Shown here: piece by piece, positions 23,631 to 36,810 of the stretch | How positions within the stretch are numbered: position 1 is the stretch's first letter | How the letters are laid out: the number at the start of each line of letters is the position of its first letter | Assembly: GCF_028993615.1 (NCBI RefSeq) | Contig: NZ_CP118632.1 | Location: forward strand, 2,356,001 to 2,420,000 | Length of the DNA stretch: 64,000 nucleotides | Direction of reading: 5' to 3' | DNA from: Herbaspirillum sp. WKF16 | Lineage (GTDB): Bacteria; Pseudomonadota; Gammaproteobacteria; Burkholderiales; Burkholderiaceae_D | Notes under the pieces: generated by a model | Told to the model about the DNA's origin: nothing | The model's database searches: none | The model's input: the letters and a program-made list of their open reading frames with translations, nothing else | Position numbers and translations under genes: made by a program

Positions 23631-25152
23631 GGTCTCGGATGATGTTATTGAACACGGCTCGGATGGCCGGTATGAATTCGCTGGCGGTCAGTCCCACCGG
23701 ACCCAGGCCTTCGGCCACCAGGCGGTCGGCGGCGGCGCCGTGGATCCAGGTGGCCGCCAGCGCGGCTGCGCGCGTAGGCCAACCCTGCGCCAGCAACGCC
23801 CCGCACAGGCCGGACAGCACGTCGCCGGTGCCGGCGGTGGAGAGGGCCGGATTGCCGGTCGGGTTGACCGCCATCTCGCCGTCGGGGAAGGCGATCACGG
23901 TGCCTGCGCCCTTGAGCACGGTGATGGCGTTGAAATGACGGGCCAGCATGCGCGCCGCCTGCGGCCGGTCGGCCTGCACCTGCTGGGTGGTGATGTCGAG
24001 CAGGCGCGCGGCTTCCAGCGGGTGGGGGGTGATGATGCTGACCACCTCGCCATTGGGCCGGCTGCGGTCGTGCAGCTTGTGCTGCAGCGTCGGCTCGGCC
24101 GAGATCAGGTTGAGCGCGTCGGCGTCGATCACGATGTCGGCCTCGCTGTCCAGCGCGCGCGCCAGGATGTCATGGGCATGGCGCGAGGTACCCATGCCGG
24201 GGCCGACCACCAGCGCCGCGCTGGCGCCGAACTCGACGCGGTCGGCGACGCGGAACATCAGCTCCGGATGCACGCCGTCGTAGGCCGGGCCGTCGTCCAC
24301 GAAGGCCACATAGACGCGCCCGGCGCCGCCGAAGGCCGCGGTGCGCGCCGCCAGCACCGGCGCGCCGGCCATGCCGCGGGCGCCTCCCACGACGATGACG
24401 TCGCCATAGCTGCCCTTGTGCGAGTTGTTGGCGCGCGGCTTGAGCGAGGCGGCGAAGTATTGCGGCCCGTTCAGGAAGGCGCGGGTCGGCTTGTAGCAAG
24501 CGTGCTCGATCTCCAGCGGGTGCGCGGTGATATGGCCGCTGTGGTCCTTGCCGTCGCAGGTGTGCAGGCCGGTCTTGTCGCCGATGAAGGTGATGGTGTG
24601 GGTGGCGTTGACCGCCGCGCCGTCCTTGCCGCCGACGATGCTGCCGCTGTCGGCGTTCAGGCCGCTGGGCACATCGATCGACAGCACCGGGCAACTCAGG
24701 CCGTTGACGTAGTCGATGATGGCGCGCAGCTTGCCGTTGGGCGCGCGCGCCAGGCCGATGCCGAACAGGCCGTCGATCACCAGCGCCCAGGACTGGCCGC
24801 GCAGGCCGGCCGGCGTCAGGTCTTCGATGAACTGGATCTCCGCTTCGCGGGCGCGCGCCAGGGCGCGGCGGGCGTCGGCGGGTTGCCGGCTCTCGTCGGC
24901 ATGCAACTGCACGGCCACTTCGATGCCGGCTTCCTCCAGCAGGCAGGCGGCCTCCAGCGCGTCGCCGCCGTTGTTGCCGGGGCCGGCCAGGATCAGCACC
25001 GACGGCGAGGATTCGGTGGTCGAGCACAACAGCGCCTGGGCATGTTCGGCAACGGCGGCGCCGGCGCGCTGCATCAGCGCGTAAGGCGCCAGTCCGGAGA
25101 GCGCCTTGTGTTCGACTTCGCGGATTTCGGCAACGGAATAGAGCGCGCTCAT
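23581..25152 (-). CDS. nnr: Bifunctional NAD(P)HX epimerase / ADP-dependent NAD(P)HX dehydratase
   Basis: 523 residues in two domains. The N-terminal YjeF-type epimerase has GPGNNGGDALEAACLLEEAG and IDVPSGLNADSG. The C-terminal ribokinase-like dehydratase (from about residue 235) has KGSYGDVIVVGGARGMAGAP, PHPLEAARLL and the catalytic NPTGNPALSTAGTGDVLSGL region with GTGD. It repairs hydrated NADH and NADPH in the cytoplasm. The full-length fused form, as in E. coli YjeF, is intact. The downstream EamA gene overlaps its end. Confidence 0.93.
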   Translation of the reverse strand: MSALYSVAEIREVEHKALSGLAPYALMQRAGAAVAEHAQALLCSTTESSPSVLILAGPGNNGGDALEAACLLEEAGIEVAVQLHADESRQPADARRALARAREAEIQFIEDLTPAGLRGQSWALVIDGLFGIGLARAPNGKLRAIIDYVNGLSCPVLSIDVPSGLNADSGSIVGGKDGAAVNATHTITFIGDKTGLHTCDGKDHSGHITAHPLEIEHACYKPTRAFLNGPQYFAASLKPRANNSHKGSYGDVIVVGGARGMAGAPVLAARTAAFGGAGRVYVAFVDDGPAYDGVHPELMFRVADRVEFGASAALVVGPGMGTSRHAHDILARALDSEADIVIDADALNLISAEPTLQHKLHDRSRPNGEVVSIITPHPLEAARLLDITTQQVQADRPQAARMLARHFNAITVLKGAGTVIAFPDGEMAVNPTGNPALSTAGTGDVLSGLCGALLAQGWPTRAAALAATWIHGAAADRLVAEGLGPVGLTASEFIPAIRAVFNNIIRDHVHHRPAAVTTLRTHA

Positions 25153-25263
25153 GGCTGTGATCGCTGATGAGTTGGTGCTGCGGTGGACGGGGATGGCGGC
25201 GGCGGTGCGCGCCTGGAAATTATTCTAAGGCAATTGGGCGCGCAGCGCTGGCCGCGTCCGGAT

Positions 25264-25296
25264 GAAAAAAATCGGCACGGATGAATCCGCGCCGAT
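25264..25296 (-). terminator. Intrinsic terminator of the dadA-like gene
   Basis: Read leftward: ATCGGCGCGGAT, minimal loop, ATCCGTGCCGAT then TTTTTTT. The arms (25271-25282 and 25285-25296) pair with one central mismatch. It lies about 33 bases past the stop at 25329. Confidence 0.8.
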
Positions 25297-25328
25297 CTTG
25301 TGCACATGCCGAGCAGCGGCGGCGGGCT

Positions 25329-26603
25329 TCAGCCGGTCGCCAGGTCGCGCGGCAGGAAGCCGTCGGGTTCGATCGCCGGCTCTTCGCCGGCCATCATGTC
25401 GGCCAGGATGCGCGCCGAGGCCACCGTCGCGGCCCAGCCTGTGACGCCGTGGCCGGTGTTGACGAAGACGTTGCCATGGCGGGTCGGGCCGAACACCGGC
25501 AGGCCGCTGGGCAGGATGGGGATGGTGTTGGCCCAAAAATGCGCCTGGTTGTAGTTGGCGGCATTCGGGTAGTAGTCACCGGCGATCTTGAGCAGGTTGC
25601 GCAGCGCCTTGGCCGGGATGGCCTTGGACGGCGGCACGAAGCCCAGCAGGCCGGTGATGCGCAGGCGATGGCCCAGGCGCGTCATGGCGACCTTGTAGCT
25701 GTCGTCGAACAGCGCCATGTTGGGCGCGTCGTCCGGATTCTTGATCGGCACCAGGGCCGACCAGCTTTGCAGCGCGCGCAGCGGCAGCGGCGTATCGAGC
25801 GGACGCAGCAGCTCGGCGCTCTGCATGCCTGCGGCCAGCACCACGCCGTCCACCGCCATGCCCGAGGCCAGGTGCGGCGAGTCGATCTCCAGCGCCACGC
25901 GGCCGCCGAACTCGGCCTGGATGGATTTGACCGTCGCGCCGAAATGGAAGGACACGCCCAGCTCCTGCGCCGCGTTGCGCATCTGCTTGGCGAACAGCAC
26001 CGCGTTGCCGGCGATGTCGTCGGGATAGTGCAGGGCGCCGGCGAGCGCGGCTTCGGACGAGAAGGCCGGCTCCAACTGGCGGATGGCGGCGGCGTCGAGC
26101 TGCCGGTGCTTGCGTTCGGATTGCTGCGCGGCTTCCTGCATCTGTGGCATGCGGGCGGCTTCGGCGGGCAGGCGGAACAGGTGCAGCAGGCCGTTGCTGT
26201 TCTCGTGTTCCATGCCGTAGTGGGCCTGCAGCTGCAGCGTCAGCTCCTGGCCGTAGGCCGAGAGCCGCGTCAGGCGCAGCTTGTTGGCGGCGAAGCGCTG
26301 CTGCTGGGCGGCGCGCGTCTGGCGCATCCAGCGGTTGCGCAGGAAGTCGGCGCCGGAGGCCAGCAGCACGCGCGGCTCTTCCTTGAAGCGGCAGGCGAAG
26401 GTGGCGAAGGCGCCGGGCAGCGTCAAGGGCATGGCCGCGCCGGGCGCCAGCAGCCCGGAGTTGCCGAAGGTGGCTTCCTCGGCGACATGGGCGCGCCGCT
26501 CGATGACGGCCACCTCATAGCCCTTGGCCGCCAGGAAATAGGCGGTGCAGATTCCGGAAAGTCCCCCGCCGATGACGGCGATCTGTCGATGTGTGCTGTT
26601 CAC
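25329..26603 (-). CDS. dadA: D-amino acid dehydrogenase, small subunit-like (DadA family)
   Basis: 424 residues, GTG start at 26603 (no better ATG near). FAD fold: IAVIGGGLSGICTAYFLAAK; the family segment EEATFGNSGLLAPGAAMPLT follows, and the C-terminal HFWANTIPILPSGLPVFGPT and VNTGHGVTGWA are typical. DadA oxidises D-alanine and other D-amino acids to keto acids at the inner membrane, feeding the quinone pool. No alanine racemase gene (dadX) is next to it. Length is near E. coli DadA (432). Other amine-oxidising members of the DAO family cannot be fully excluded. Confidence 0.8.
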   Translation of the reverse strand: MNSTHRQIAVIGGGLSGICTAYFLAAKGYEVAVIERRAHVAEEATFGNSGLLAPGAAMPLTLPGAFATFACRFKEEPRVLLASGADFLRNRWMRQTRAAQQQRFAANKLRLTRLSAYGQELTLQLQAHYGMEHENSNGLLHLFRLPAEAARMPQMQEAAQQSERKHRQLDAAAIRQLEPAFSSEAALAGALHYPDDIAGNAVLFAKQMRNAAQELGVSFHFGATVKSIQAEFGGRVALEIDSPHLASGMAVDGVVLAAGMQSAELLRPLDTPLPLRALQSWSALVPIKNPDDAPNMALFDDSYKVAMTRLGHRLRITGLLGFVPPSKAIPAKALRNLLKIAGDYYPNAANYNQAHFWANTIPILPSGLPVFGPTRHGNVFVNTGHGVTGWAATVASARILADMMAGEEPAIEPDGFLPRDLATG

Positions 26604-27096
26604 TCTGTTCGTCTTGATGCGGTTCAGGCCGCTTTGGTCGTCGTCACCGGTGTTGTCGGCCGATCTTCGTGGTCAGGATGGCAAGCTGGCCCTCCGGCGG
26701 GCCGGTCTTCCGATGCGGCCGGAATGATACATCGGATTTTCCTTGTTATCCGGATATTGCTCGAATGCAATCCGTTCGGCGTCGCGCGCCCGCGGCGGCG
26801 CCATGCCTTGCATGAACAACGCGCCGCGGGCGCGCGCCGATGACAGGGGCGGCAAGGCATGCGCCGGAGAGGGGCGGCGATGCTCGCTTTCTGTGGGCCG
26901 AATACCCCCGTCCACTGTATAATTCCGGCTTTGCCAGCAAACGCAGCAAACGCGTGCACGATCTCCCCGCGCGGCGCCGCATCCCAGTCCGCTGCAATGC
27001 GACAGCGAGGATGCGCCGGCCCCCGGCGGACCGCTCCCTGCGCGCTGCTGCGACAGTTTCCCGATTCAAGCCAACTGCCTCGACCTCGACCTCGCC
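26604..27096. other. dadA/purL divergent region with nested inverted repeats and a purL -10
   Basis: 493 bases. CGCGCGCCCGCGGCG (26784-26798) pairs with CGCCGCGGGCGCGCG (26822-26836), a perfect 15-bp stem. CATGCCTTGC (26802-26811), inside its loop, pairs with GCAAGGCATG (26852-26861), so the two stems exclude each other. A consensus -10 TATAAT is at 26918-26923, implying a purL leader of about 165 nt; the -35 is not clear. purL has no obvious Shine-Dalgarno. Confidence 0.55.
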
Positions 27097-31122
<4,026 letters not shown>

Positions 31123-31176
31123 CCGGCCTGGCTATGGCAGGCCCGCCGCGGCGGGCCGCCCGATACGCAAGGCAAT

Positions 31177-31214
31177 AAAAAAAGCGCAGTTCCGAAAGGA
31201 ACTGCGCTTTTTGT
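31177..31214. terminator. Bidirectional terminator between purL and the porin gene
   Basis: AAAAAAAGCGCAGTTCC, loop GAAA, GGAACTGCGCTTTTTG. Perfect 10-bp stem with A and T tails, so it works on both strands. A separate GC-rich palindrome, GGCCCGCC/GGCGGGCC, lies at 31140-31157 just after purL. Confidence 0.92.
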
Positions 31215-31226
31215 TTTCCGACGCTG

Positions 31227-31262
31227 CCTGTCGTGCGCCGCCATGCGGCGGCGCACGACAGG
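31227..31262. repeat. Perfect 16-bp hairpin directly 3' of the porin gene
   Basis: CCTGTCGTGCGCCGCC (31227-31242), loop ATGC, GGCGGCGCACGACAGG (31247-31262). The stem is perfect over 16 pairs and ends six bases from the porin stop, ahead of the terminator on the porin strand. There is no T-run, so it is not itself an intrinsic terminator; an mRNA-stabilising 3' structure is a reasonable guess. Confidence 0.8.
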
Positions 31263-31268
31263 ACTGGA

Positions 31269-32375
31269 TCAGAAGATGTGGCGGATGCCGACGCCGACGG
31301 TGGTCAGGTTGGTCTTGCCGGTGGCCGAGTTGGTCAGCTCATAGATGGACGCATCCTTGGCCTTGTTGTAGTCGACCGTGGTGTAGACCTGGGTGCGCTT
31401 GGACAGGGCATATTCAGCCCAGCCAGCCACCGTGTAGCGCTTGCCGTCGCCGACGTTGCCCACGGTGCTGTAGGCCACGTTCTTGCTCTTGTCGTAGTAG
31501 AACGCGCCGGTCAGGGTCAGGGCGCTGGTGGCCTTGTAGCTGGTGCCGAAGAACAGGCCGGTGTCCTTGCGCTGGACGCCGGGCAGGCCGCCTGTCGCAG
31601 TCGTGGCCGCGGTCGAGTAACCGGTGGTGGCCATGTATTGCGCGGTCTTGCCGGTGGAGTCCTTGATGTTGAAGTAGCCGCCGTACAGCTTGACGACGCC
31701 GAAGTCATAGGACGCCGACAGGTTGTAGGCGGTGTCCTTGTTCCTGGCGTTGTCGTTGGTCTGCTGGAAGCCGCCGCCGATAGCGAAGGCGCCGGCGGTG
31801 TAGCGCAGCGCGCTGCTGAACTGGCTGTTGCTGCGATTCGAGCCGGCGGTTTCACCGAAGGCATAGCTGACGCCGACCGACACCGGGCCGAAGTCGTTGT
31901 CATAGCGCAGCATGTTGGGCGTACGAACCAGGCTGGCGGCGGCCGGCAGCCAGGAATTGGTTTCGTAGTTGCCCACGGTCAGCGGGTCGAAGTGATCGGC
32001 CAGCAGGTCGAACAGCGGAGTGTTCTGGCGACCGACGCGGACCTTGCCGAAGCCGCCTTGCAGGCCGACCCACGATTGGCGGCTGAACAAGGTGTTGGCG
32101 GCGCTCATGTTGCCGTTGTCGCTGGAGAAACCGTTTTCCAGTTGGAACATGGCTTTCAGGCCGCCGCCCAGGTCTTCGGTGCCCTTGAAGCCGATACGGC
32201 TGTTGGCGATGGCGCCGTTGTCAACGCGGAAGTTGCTGTTGCCTTGGGCGTTGTCGTTGCTCAGATAGCGGATGCTGGTGTCGACGATGCCGTAGATGGT
32301 CACGGTCGATTGGGCAAACGCGGCGCCGCCGGTGGTCAAACCAGCCGCGAGCAGCAGCATGGAACTCTTCTTCAT
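31269..32375 (-). CDS. Gram-negative trimeric porin (Burkholderiales OmpC-like)
   Basis: 368 residues. The signal peptide MKKSSMLLLAAGLTTGGAAF ends at AFAQ. The mature chain begins QSTVTIYGIVDTSIRYLSND and ends GVGIRHIF with C-terminal phenylalanine, the classical outer-membrane barrel signature. Loop motif FSRQSWVGLQGGFGKVRVGR and LSKRTQVYTTVDYNKA are typical of the 16-strand porin_4 family of Burkholderia, Bordetella and Herbaspirillum. It is a general diffusion channel for small anions or cations. AGGAGAG stands 10 bases before the ATG. It is probably highly expressed, judging from the AT-rich upstream region and 3' hairpins. Confidence 0.93.
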   Translation of the reverse strand: MKKSSMLLLAAGLTTGGAAFAQSTVTIYGIVDTSIRYLSNDNAQGNSNFRVDNGAIANSRIGFKGTEDLGGGLKAMFQLENGFSSDNGNMSAANTLFSRQSWVGLQGGFGKVRVGRQNTPLFDLLADHFDPLTVGNYETNSWLPAAASLVRTPNMLRYDNDFGPVSVGVSYAFGETAGSNRSNSQFSSALRYTAGAFAIGGGFQQTNDNARNKDTAYNLSASYDFGVVKLYGGYFNIKDSTGKTAQYMATTGYSTAATTATGGLPGVQRKDTGLFFGTSYKATSALTLTGAFYYDKSKNVAYSTVGNVGDGKRYTVAGWAEYALSKRTQVYTTVDYNKAKDASIYELTNSATGKTNLTTVGVGIRHIF

Positions 32376-32825
32376 AGGTAGTCTCTCCTGATACCACGAT
32401 GTTGTTTAAGTGGCGCCGCGGAGCGACTTCATGTGCCTCCCCCGGAACGCCTGTCGTGCCGTCGTTCTTTCTGCTGTGCGGATGCTTGGTGAACGTACGG
32501 CCCAGCCTTAATAAAGGCAGGATCGAAGGATAGCAGAAGGCTTATTGGTGAAATGTTTGAATTGAGGCCAAAAAAATTTATTTTTTTAATTATTAATAGA
32601 ATATTTTACGTATTTTGAAAAAGTATTTATATTTTTTTTCAAAATGCAGCGATTCGCATCGTGCGGGATGATGGCCTCCGATGACGCCGGGCAACGGCGG
32701 TTTCGAGCCGGGTGGCGCAGGCGGCCGACGCCGCAGGCGGGGCGCTTGCGCCAGCAAAAAGCCCGGCCGGGAAAACCGGGCCGGGCTTTGAACAGCGGCG
32801 CAGGCAGGGCTGCGCCGAGGGGGCC
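32376..32825. other. Porin upstream region with extreme AT-rich island
   Basis: 450 bases. From about 32571 to 32640 only some six of 70 bases are G or C, in a genome that is GC-rich on both sides. The island lies about 200 bases upstream of the porin start and is dominated by A-tracts and T-tracts. It fits an UP element or a binding region for an H-NS-type protein (Bv3F/MvaT class). I could not settle on a -10/-35 pair; TATCCT read leftward near 32530 is one option. No gene is supported. Confidence 0.6.
32756..32787 (-). terminator. Intrinsic terminator of the parvulin-bolA-yciB cluster
   Basis: Read leftward from 32786: GCCCGGCCCGG, loop TTTTC, CCGGCCGGGC then TTTTT. The stem has one bulged base. 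It is about 40 bases past the parvulin stop. Confidence 0.85.
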
Positions 32826-33602
32826 TTACTGCACCTTGGCCTTCTTGCGCAGTTCTTCCTGGTAAGCCTGCAGCTTCTTCTGTTGCAGGGCTTCGGCGAT
32901 CTGCGGCTTGACTTCGTCCAGGGTCGGCACCTTGGCCGCGCGGACGTCTTCCAGCTTGATCACGTGCCAGCCGAACTGGGTCTGCACCGGAGTCGGGGTG
33001 ACTTCACCCTTCTTCAGGGCCACCATGGCGTCGGAGAACGGCTTGACGAACGAGGCCGGGGTGGCCCAGTCCAGGTCGCCGCCGTTGGCTGCCGAACCGG
33101 TGTCCTTCGACTGCTTGGCCAGGTCTTCGAACTTGGTGCCGGCCTTCAGCTTGGCGATGATGGCGTCGGCGTCTTCCTTCTTGTCCACCAGGATGTGGCG
33201 GGCGTGGTATTCCTTGTCGCCGGCCTGGGCCTTGAACTTGTCGTATTCAGCCTTGATGTCGGCGTCCGACACCGGGTTCTTTTTCAGGTAGTCGGCGATC
33301 AGCGCGCGGATCACGATCGACTGGCGGGCCAGTTCCAGCTGGTTCTTCACGTCCGAGCTGCTGGACAGGCCTTGCTTGTCCGCTTCCTGCATCAGGATTT
33401 CACGGTTGATCAGTTCTTCCTTGATGGCGCCGCGCAGCTGCGGGGTGTCCGGCTGTCCTTGCGAGGTCATTTGCTTGACCATCAGGTCGGCGCGCGAGGA
33501 AGGGATGTTCTTGCCGTTGACCACGGCCAGGTTTTGCGCGAAAGCGGGGATGGAAGCGATTGCAAACAGCAGAACCAGCAGGCGAGCGGGTTTGAATGTC
33601 AT
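32826..33602 (-). CDS. Periplasmic parvulin-type peptidyl-prolyl isomerase
   Basis: 258 residues. Signal peptide ends at PAFA (about residue 22). The SurA-N-like part includes LRGAIKEELINREILMQEAD; the parvulin domain at about 133-223 has YHARHILVDKKEDADAII, SKDTGSAANGGDLDWATP and QTQFGWHVIKLEDVR. It helps outer-membrane protein folding and is similar to PrsA/PpiC-like Bordetella Par27. It lies downstream of bolA on the same strand, 84 bases on, part of the conserved betaproteobacterial cluster with yciB and msrB. Confidence 0.9.
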   Translation of the reverse strand: MTFKPARLLVLLFAIASIPAFAQNLAVVNGKNIPSSRADLMVKQMTSQGQPDTPQLRGAIKEELINREILMQEADKQGLSSSSDVKNQLELARQSIVIRALIADYLKKNPVSDADIKAEYDKFKAQAGDKEYHARHILVDKKEDADAIIAKLKAGTKFEDLAKQSKDTGSAANGGDLDWATPASFVKPFSDAMVALKKGEVTPTPVQTQFGWHVIKLEDVRAAKVPTLDEVKPQIAEALQQKKLQAYQEELRKKAKVQ

Positions 33603-33686
33603 TGTTGAAATCCTAGAAAAGAAAGGAATGAATCAAAAACGGAGATTGGAAAACAGGAGGGATGGCGTCGTTCGTTGTTCTTGGTC

Positions 33687-33971
33687 TCAGTTCTTTGCCT
33701 CTGATGGGGTGAGCGCCACGATGGCCAGCGCGTGAATCTCATGCTGCATCAGATCGGACAGGCAATCATACACCAGCCGATGCCGGTTCACCCGATTTTT
33801 ACCCTCAAACAACTCCGATACCAGGCGCACCCTGTAATGCCCTCCGCCCGAGGCCGCGCCCGCATGACCGGCGTGCAGGGCGGACTCGTCCTCGACCAGA
33901 CATGCCTCGGGCGAGAAAGTTGCAAGAAGCCGCTCGCGGATGCGCTCGGGGCGGGTATCCGGGCCGCTCAT
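33687..33971 (-). CDS. bolA: BolA family protein
   Basis: 94 residues. The BolA fold core is [20 protein letters not shown] and [14 protein letters not shown], including the conserved His and the RHRLVY motif. BolA proteins bind monothiol glutaredoxins and iron-sulfur clusters and influence stress morphology. The start overlaps the yciB stop by four bases (ATGA type), so it is co-translated with yciB. Confidence 0.92.
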   Translation of the reverse strand: MSGPDTRPERIRERLLATFSPEACLVEDESALHAGHAGAASGGGHYRVRLVSELFEGKNRVNRHRLVYDCLSDLMQHEIHALAIVALTPSEAKN

Positions 33972-34588
33972 TCGGCATCCTTCATGTACTTCGAGAGGAA
34001 CAGGCTCTGGGCGACGATGAAGGCGAACATCAGCCCCATGCTGCCGAACATCTTGAAGTTGACCCAGGTGTCGAGCGGATAGTTGAAGGCGACGTACAGG
34101 TTAAGCAGGCCCATGGCCGAGAAGAACACGATCCAGGCCAGGTTCAGGCGCGGCCACAGCGGCTCGGGCAGGCTGACCTGCTTTTCCATCATGACGCGGA
34201 TCAGGTTCTTCTTCATGAACAGCTGCGAGAACAGCAGCGCCGCGCCGAAGCACCAGTAGAGGATGGTCGGCTTCCACTTGATGAAGGTGTCGTCGCGGAA
34301 GTAGATGGTGGCGCCGCCGAAGACCACGATGATGGCCAGCGAGACCCACAGCATGGCGTCCACCTTGCGCCGGCGCAGCAGCAGCCAGCCGATCTGCCCC
34401 AGCGAGGCGACGATGGCCACCGCGGTCGAGAGCAGGATGGGCGCCTGCGCGGCGGTGACGGCGCCGGCCGACATGGCGCCGCCCAGGTATTGCATGACAA
34501 GATCCTGCGCGGCCGCGGGATGGCCTTCGGCCCACTTGAAGACGCCGAAAAACAGGATGACGGGGAACAGGTCGAACAGAAACTTCAT
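33968..34588 (-). CDS. yciB: Inner-membrane septation protein YciB
   Basis: 206 residues with five to six membrane helices. [20 protein letters not shown] is the family start, then [20 protein letters not shown] and [20 protein letters not shown], both highly conserved in YciB/IspA. It is involved in envelope and septum synthesis in enterobacteria and Shigella. Located between msrB and bolA in the order usual for Burkholderiales. Confidence 0.93.
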   Translation of the reverse strand: MKFLFDLFPVILFFGVFKWAEGHPAAAQDLVMQYLGGAMSAGAVTAAQAPILLSTAVAIVASLGQIGWLLLRRRKVDAMLWVSLAIIVVFGGATIYFRDDTFIKWKPTILYWCFGAALLFSQLFMKKNLIRVMMEKQVSLPEPLWPRLNLAWIVFFSAMGLLNLYVAFNYPLDTWVNFKMFGSMGLMFAFIVAQSLFLSKYMKDAE

Positions 34589-34661
34589 CGGACGGATTTT
34601 TTCATGAATCGGGTTGATCGGTGTTCATCCGTTACACATCGAAACAGCTCGGGCTGCGTCC

Positions 34662-35057
34662 TCAGGCGGGATCGAAGCGCAGCGAAGCCGAATTGATGCA
34701 ATAGCGCAGTCCGGTCGGCGGCGGGCCGTCGGGGAAGACGTGGCCCAGGTGGGCGTCGCAGACGTTGCAGATGATCTCGGTGCGAATCATGCCATAACTG
34801 CGGTCCACTTTTTCACGCACGTTGGCCGCATCGATGGGTTCGAAGTAGCTGGGCCAGCCGCAGCCCGAGTCGAACTTGGCGTCGGAGGTGAACAGCGGGG
34901 TGTCGCAGCACACGCAGGTGTAGGTGCCGGCCTCATGGTGATCCCAGTAGCGGCCGGTGAAGGCGCGCTCGGTGGCGGCTTCGCGGGCGACCTGGTATTC
35001 GATGGGCTCGAGCTGCTCGCGCCACTGGGCTTCGGTTTTTTCTACGCGCTTGGTCAT
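34662..35057 (-). CDS. msrB: Peptide-methionine (R)-S-oxide reductase MsrB
   Basis: 131 residues. Two zinc CxxC pairs are present (CVCC and CNVC), the substrate motif [13 protein letters not shown], and the catalytic [11 protein letters not shown] with the nucleophilic cysteine at about 123. It repairs methionine-R-sulfoxide in proteins. First gene of the leftward msrB-yciB-bolA-parvulin cluster, separated from yciB by 73 bases. Confidence 0.95.
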   Translation of the reverse strand: MTKRVEKTEAQWREQLEPIEYQVAREAATERAFTGRYWDHHEAGTYTCVCCDTPLFTSDAKFDSGCGWPSYFEPIDAANVREKVDRSYGMIRTEIICNVCDAHLGHVFPDGPPPTGLRYCINSASLRFDPA

Positions 35058-35139
35058 ATGGGCTCCTGTTGTGCCGGCGGCGGCGCTGGTCGCGTTTGCC
35101 GGACGGCAAGTGTAATGCTTTATGGGGACGCGCGCCCGG

Positions 35140-36651
35140 TCAGGACGAGCAGCTCACTTCCAGGTGGCTGGCCCAGCCCGGCGGCAGCTCGGCGTATTGC
35201 TCATGCTCGGGTTGCTCGTCGTAGGGGCGGCGCAGGATGGCCTGCAGTTTCGCCACTTCCGAGAAATCCCTTTGCTGGGCCTTCTCGATGGCGACCTGGG
35301 CCAGGTAGTTGCGTAGCACGTATTTGGGGTTGACGGCGTGCATTGCAAGCCGGCGCCGGCCGTCGTCGCTGCCCTCGGCCTGCAGCCGGGCGCGGTATTG
35401 CACGGCCCAGGCGTCGAAGGCGGGCCGGTCGATGATGAGGTCGCGGATCGGCTCGTCGGCCTGCGGCTCGCCGACCCGCAGCTCGCCCAGGCGGCGGAAG
35501 AACAGGGTGAAGTCGACCCGGTTCTCGCGCAGGATGGCGAACATGGCGTCGATCAGCTGTTCGTCTTCCGGGCGCACCGTCGCCAGGCCGAGCTTGGCGT
35601 GCAGCAGTTGTTCCTGCCTGGCCTCGAACACGGCCTCATAGCCGGCCAGGGCGGCCTCGGTGTCTTCCACGCTGCCCACCAGCGGCAGCATCGCCTGGCC
35701 CAGCGCGAAGCAGTTCCACTGGCCGATGCGCGGCTGCATCTGGTAGGAGTAGCGGCCCTGCTGGTCGGTGTGGTTGCAGATGTGGCGCGGGTCGAAGGCT
35801 TCCATGAAACCGAAGGGGCCGTAGTCCAGCGTCAGGCCGAGGATGGACATGTTGTCGGTGTTCATCACGCCGTGCATGAAGCCCACCGCCTGCCATTGCG
35901 CCATCAGTTCGGCGGTGCGGCGCGTGACCTCGGTGAGCAGCGCCTTGTACGGATTGGCCTGCGCCAGCAGCTCGGGATAGAACTGCGCCAATACGGCGTC
36001 GGCCAGGACCTTGAGCTCATCGAAACGCTGGTTGTAGTACCAGTGCTCGAAGGAGCCGAAGCGGACGAAGCTGGGCGCCATGCGCGTGACGACCGCAGCG
36101 CTCTCGGCCGTCTCGCGCTGCACGCGCTGGTCGGAACCGGTGACGGCCAGCGCGCGCGTGGTCGGGATGCCCAGCGCGGCCATCGCCTCCGAACACAGGA
36201 ACTCGCGGATCGAGGAGCGCAGCACGGCGCGGCCGTCGCCCATGCGCGAGTAGGGCGTCTTGCCCGATCCCTTGAGTTGCAGCTCGATGCGGCCGCGGCC
36301 GTCGGCGGCGGCGACGTCGCCCAGCGAAATCGCCCGGCCGTCGCCCAGCTGGCCGGCCCAGACGCCGAACTGGTGGCCGGAATACACCGCCGCCAGCGGC
36401 TGCGAGCCCGCGCCGATGCGGTTGCCGGTGAAGAGGTCGAGGAAGTCCGGATCCTGGAGTGCGGCGGCCGTCAGGCCGATGGTCGCGGCCGCGTCCTCGC
36501 TGAAGCCGACCAGGTAGGGGGCGGGCAGCGGCGTGGGCTGCAGGCGCGTATAGAAGGCCGGCGGCAGCTCGGCGAAACGGTTGCCGAAGCTGGGCAGGGC
36601 GCCGGTTTGCTGCGCGGGCGCAGCGGCGGTATCGGATATGTTGATGGTCAT
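35140..36651 (-). CDS. selO: Protein adenylyltransferase SelO (YdiU family)
   Basis: 503 residues from ATG 36651. [60 protein letters not shown] and [20 protein letters not shown] followed by [10 protein letters not shown] are the hallmark blocks of SelO, a pseudokinase-fold enzyme that AMPylates proteins under oxidative stress. Unlike eukaryotic SelO the C-terminus ends in two ordinary serines after a cysteine (CSS), as in many bacteria. Its nearness to msrB fits a redox theme, but the two are separated by 82 bases and may not be co-transcribed. Confidence 0.94.
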   Translation of the reverse strand: MTINISDTAAAPAQQTGALPSFGNRFAELPPAFYTRLQPTPLPAPYLVGFSEDAAATIGLTAAALQDPDFLDLFTGNRIGAGSQPLAAVYSGHQFGVWAGQLGDGRAISLGDVAAADGRGRIELQLKGSGKTPYSRMGDGRAVLRSSIREFLCSEAMAALGIPTTRALAVTGSDQRVQRETAESAAVVTRMAPSFVRFGSFEHWYYNQRFDELKVLADAVLAQFYPELLAQANPYKALLTEVTRRTAELMAQWQAVGFMHGVMNTDNMSILGLTLDYGPFGFMEAFDPRHICNHTDQQGRYSYQMQPRIGQWNCFALGQAMLPLVGSVEDTEAALAGYEAVFEARQEQLLHAKLGLATVRPEDEQLIDAMFAILRENRVDFTLFFRRLGELRVGEPQADEPIRDLIIDRPAFDAWAVQYRARLQAEGSDDGRRRLAMHAVNPKYVLRNYLAQVAIEKAQQRDFSEVAKLQAILRRPYDEQPEHEQYAELPPGWASHLEVSCSS

Positions 36652-36810
36652 GGCTGGCAGATGATGCCTGGACGCCGCGCTTGCAAGGGGCGGGCGCGGC
36701 GGCCTTGCGGCGCAATCCGCCATTTTGACAGAGAAGCGCGAATCCCATAGGATCGCGCTACTTTTCAGCCCGCCCGATTGCGGCCGGGCAACTTTCCGAC
36801 GCAGGCATCC

